Shown: positions 5,546 to 6,403 of the stretch, in pieces
Numbering within the stretch: position 1 is the stretch's first letter
Layout of the letters: each line of letters begins with the position of its first letter
NCBI GenBank assembly: GCA_007119075.1
Contig: SKQJ01000222.1
Location: 1 to 6,403 of the forward strand
Direction: 5' to 3'
DNA: 6,403 nucleotides
Source of the DNA: Bacteroidales bacterium
GTDB lineage: Bacteria; Bacteroidota; Bacteroidia; Bacteroidales; PUMT01
Made by a program: the position numbers and the translations under genes
Notes under the pieces: generated by a model
The model's database searches: none
Told to the model about the DNA's origin: nothing
What the model saw: the letters and a program-made list of their open reading frames with translations, nothing else

Positions 5546-6133
5546 TCAGTTTGCGATCCCGAAGATCAAAACATTCTGGACAGGCAGGAAATCATGCTCA
5601 TCAATTAGTTTGTACCCTGCCTGTGCAAGTTCATCAATTACTTTTGCGGCCGGCGTTTGATGATTTCTTAGTGGAAACAGGTACCAGGGCAGATTATCCG
5701 GCTCGACAATTGCTATCCGGCCATTTTCATTTAAATATTTTTTCAGGTTCGAAAAATAATTCACTCTGTTCTCAATATGGTGATATGTATTGCAAAGAAA
5801 AATAACATCGACCTTTTCCGGGATATTGGGATCCTCGTATGACCCAAGGACCGGCATAAGCTTCCCGGGATAACCGGCATCAGCCTTTCTTTGCATTCGT
5901 TTAAGCAGTTTTTTATTGACTTCTACGGCATATACCCTTCCTGAATTTTTCAGGTCTGCAAACCTGTAGGAGAAGTAGCCCCTCCCCGCCCCGATATCGG
6001 CTATAATATCGTTGTCATTAAGGGCAATTGCCTCTATTACTTCATCGGGCTTCTGCCATATAGAGCGACACCCCGAAATTGAAATGCCTGCAAGAACGAG
6101 CATCATCAGAAATTTTAAATTGACTGAATTCAT
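5546..6133 (-). CDS. Predicted lipoprotein with class I SAM-dependent methyltransferase domain
   Basis: The 195-residue product starts with a short lipoprotein signal: K7, a hydrophobic core (8-19) and lipobox ISGC with Cys22. The mature part opens with WQKPDEVIEAI (26-36), then motif I DIGAGRGYF (46-54), the acidic residue after strand 2 (E71 in YAVEVN), VDVIFLCNTYHHI (108-120) and GRIAIVEPD (138-146). This matches the small family in which W-Q-P-[DE]-EV precedes a Rossmann-fold methyltransferase; its substrate is unknown. The frame continues to a TTG at 6163, but the ATG at 6133 gives a standard signal peptide and is preferred. Residues after Cys22 (RSIWQK) are not acidic, so there is no Bacteroidota surface-export signal; a periplasm-facing membrane location is inferred. 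Extracytoplasmic placement is odd for an enzyme that needs cytosolic SAM. It is transcribed away from the XRE gene and stands alone. Confidence 0.87.
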   Translation of the reverse strand: MNSVNLKFLMMLVLAGISISGCRSIWQKPDEVIEAIALNDNDIIADIGAGRGYFSYRFADLKNSGRVYAVEVNKKLLKRMQRKADAGYPGKLMPVLGSYEDPNIPEKVDVIFLCNTYHHIENRVNYFSNLKKYLNENGRIAIVEPDNLPWYLFPLRNHQTPAAKVIDELAQAGYKLIDEHDFLPVQNVLIFGIAN

Positions 6134-6297
6134 AAGTGTCAGGCATCGTGATTTAACATCCAAAAACCGAGACCTTGCGTTATTAATCTGATAAAAATAA
6201 TTATTATTTGTAAATAACCGTTTCCTGTACTGATTTTCAAATCATTTCCCGTAAAATTTGATGCATGGATCGGCAGCTATATATAAAACCCAATATT
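6134..6297. promoter_or_regulatory. Divergent intergenic region upstream of methyltransferase and XRE genes
   Basis: Both neighbours start from this gap, so promoters for each are expected. It contains an AT-rich block (6180-6215). TAAAATTTG (6252-6260) resembles the -7 consensus TAnnTTTG with one extra base and would leave a leader of about 30 bases before the XRE start at 6298. No convincing leftward element was found. Confidence 0.3.
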
Positions 6298-6403
6298 ATG
6301 ACAAATACCAGACAGGTCGGCGAAAAACTGAAAAGCATCCGTGTGCTCAGGAACATCACCATTGCCGAACTGGCAGAACGCGCAGGGATGACAGAGGAAG
6401 TCA
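6298..6403 (+). CDS. XRE-type helix-turn-helix regulator, N-terminal fragment cut by window edge
   Basis: An ATG at 6298 opens a frame that is still open at the last base, giving 35 residues. Residues about 7-24 (VGEKLKSIRVLRNITIAE) and the following LAERAGMTEEV have the spacing of the first helices of a lambda-repressor/XRE DNA-binding domain: a GEKLKxIR first helix, then the [IL]AELAExAG turn. In Bacteroidota this kind of start is common in XRE regulators that carry a C-terminal cupin sensor domain, but that part is outside the window and is not shown. The methyltransferase gene is divergent. The start is supported by the domain beginning close to the N-terminus and an A-rich upstream stretch. 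Confidence 0.82.
   Translation, partial: MTNTRQVGEKLKSIRVLRNITIAELAERAGMTEEV

Noticed and set aside
6134..6163. N-terminal extension of the lipoprotein methyltransferase to a TTG at 6163
   Set aside because: It would put ten extra polar residues before the signal peptide. ATG at 6133 gives a normal short n-region.
1..6403. CRISPR arrays, insertion sequences, tRNA genes, toxin-antitoxin pairs or defence genes
   Set aside because: No regularly spaced repeats, transposase motifs, cloverleaf-like sequence or recognisable defence domains were seen on either strand.

Overview
The window looks like a piece of a Bacteroidota chromosome, probably from an environmental (marine or sediment) member of the Bacteroidales/Marinilabiliales side. 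The reasons are moderate GC with AT-rich gaps, A-rich start regions without clear Shine-Dalgarno sequences, weak TAnnTTTG-like promoter elements, and the style of the proteins. This assignment is inferred from sequence style, not from a marker gene. No mobile element, CRISPR array, tRNA or rRNA is visible.

Layout. Positions 1-433 hold no convincing gene, but contain a 9-bp inverted repeat (302-353). At 440-1306 (+) is a short-chain dehydrogenase of the YghA/GS39 general-stress type whose catalytic lysine is replaced by asparagine. It faces a block of four minus-strand genes. Read in their own direction these are: a two-helix membrane protein of unknown function (4255-3752), an MscS-type mechanosensitive channel (3667-2735), a DJ-1/PfpI family protein (2552-2013) and a membrane-anchored cupin (1970-1431). 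Divergent from that block, at 4436-5398 (+), is a stand-alone PP-loop protein matching the synthetase and C-terminal half of GMP synthase, with altered substrate-site motifs and no glutaminase domain. Converging on it is a predicted lipoprotein with a class I SAM-dependent methyltransferase fold (6133-5546, -). The right edge cuts the start of an XRE-type helix-turn-helix regulator (6298-6403, +).

How the genes fit together. The SDR, PfpI protein, cupin and MscS channel belong to families often linked to osmotic, oxidative or carbonyl stress, so the left two-thirds can be read as a loose stress-related neighbourhood. Only pfpI-cupin (42 bp gap) and the unknown membrane protein-mscS pair (67 bp between stop and hairpin end, 84 bp in all) are close enough to suggest shared transcripts. 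The rest looks like separate single-gene units.

I see no clearly new multi-gene system. The points that deserve a second look are four proteins that depart from their families: the SDR lacking its catalytic Lys, the GMP-synthase-like protein with a changed XMP site, the lipoprotein methyltransferase and the membrane-tethered cupin.
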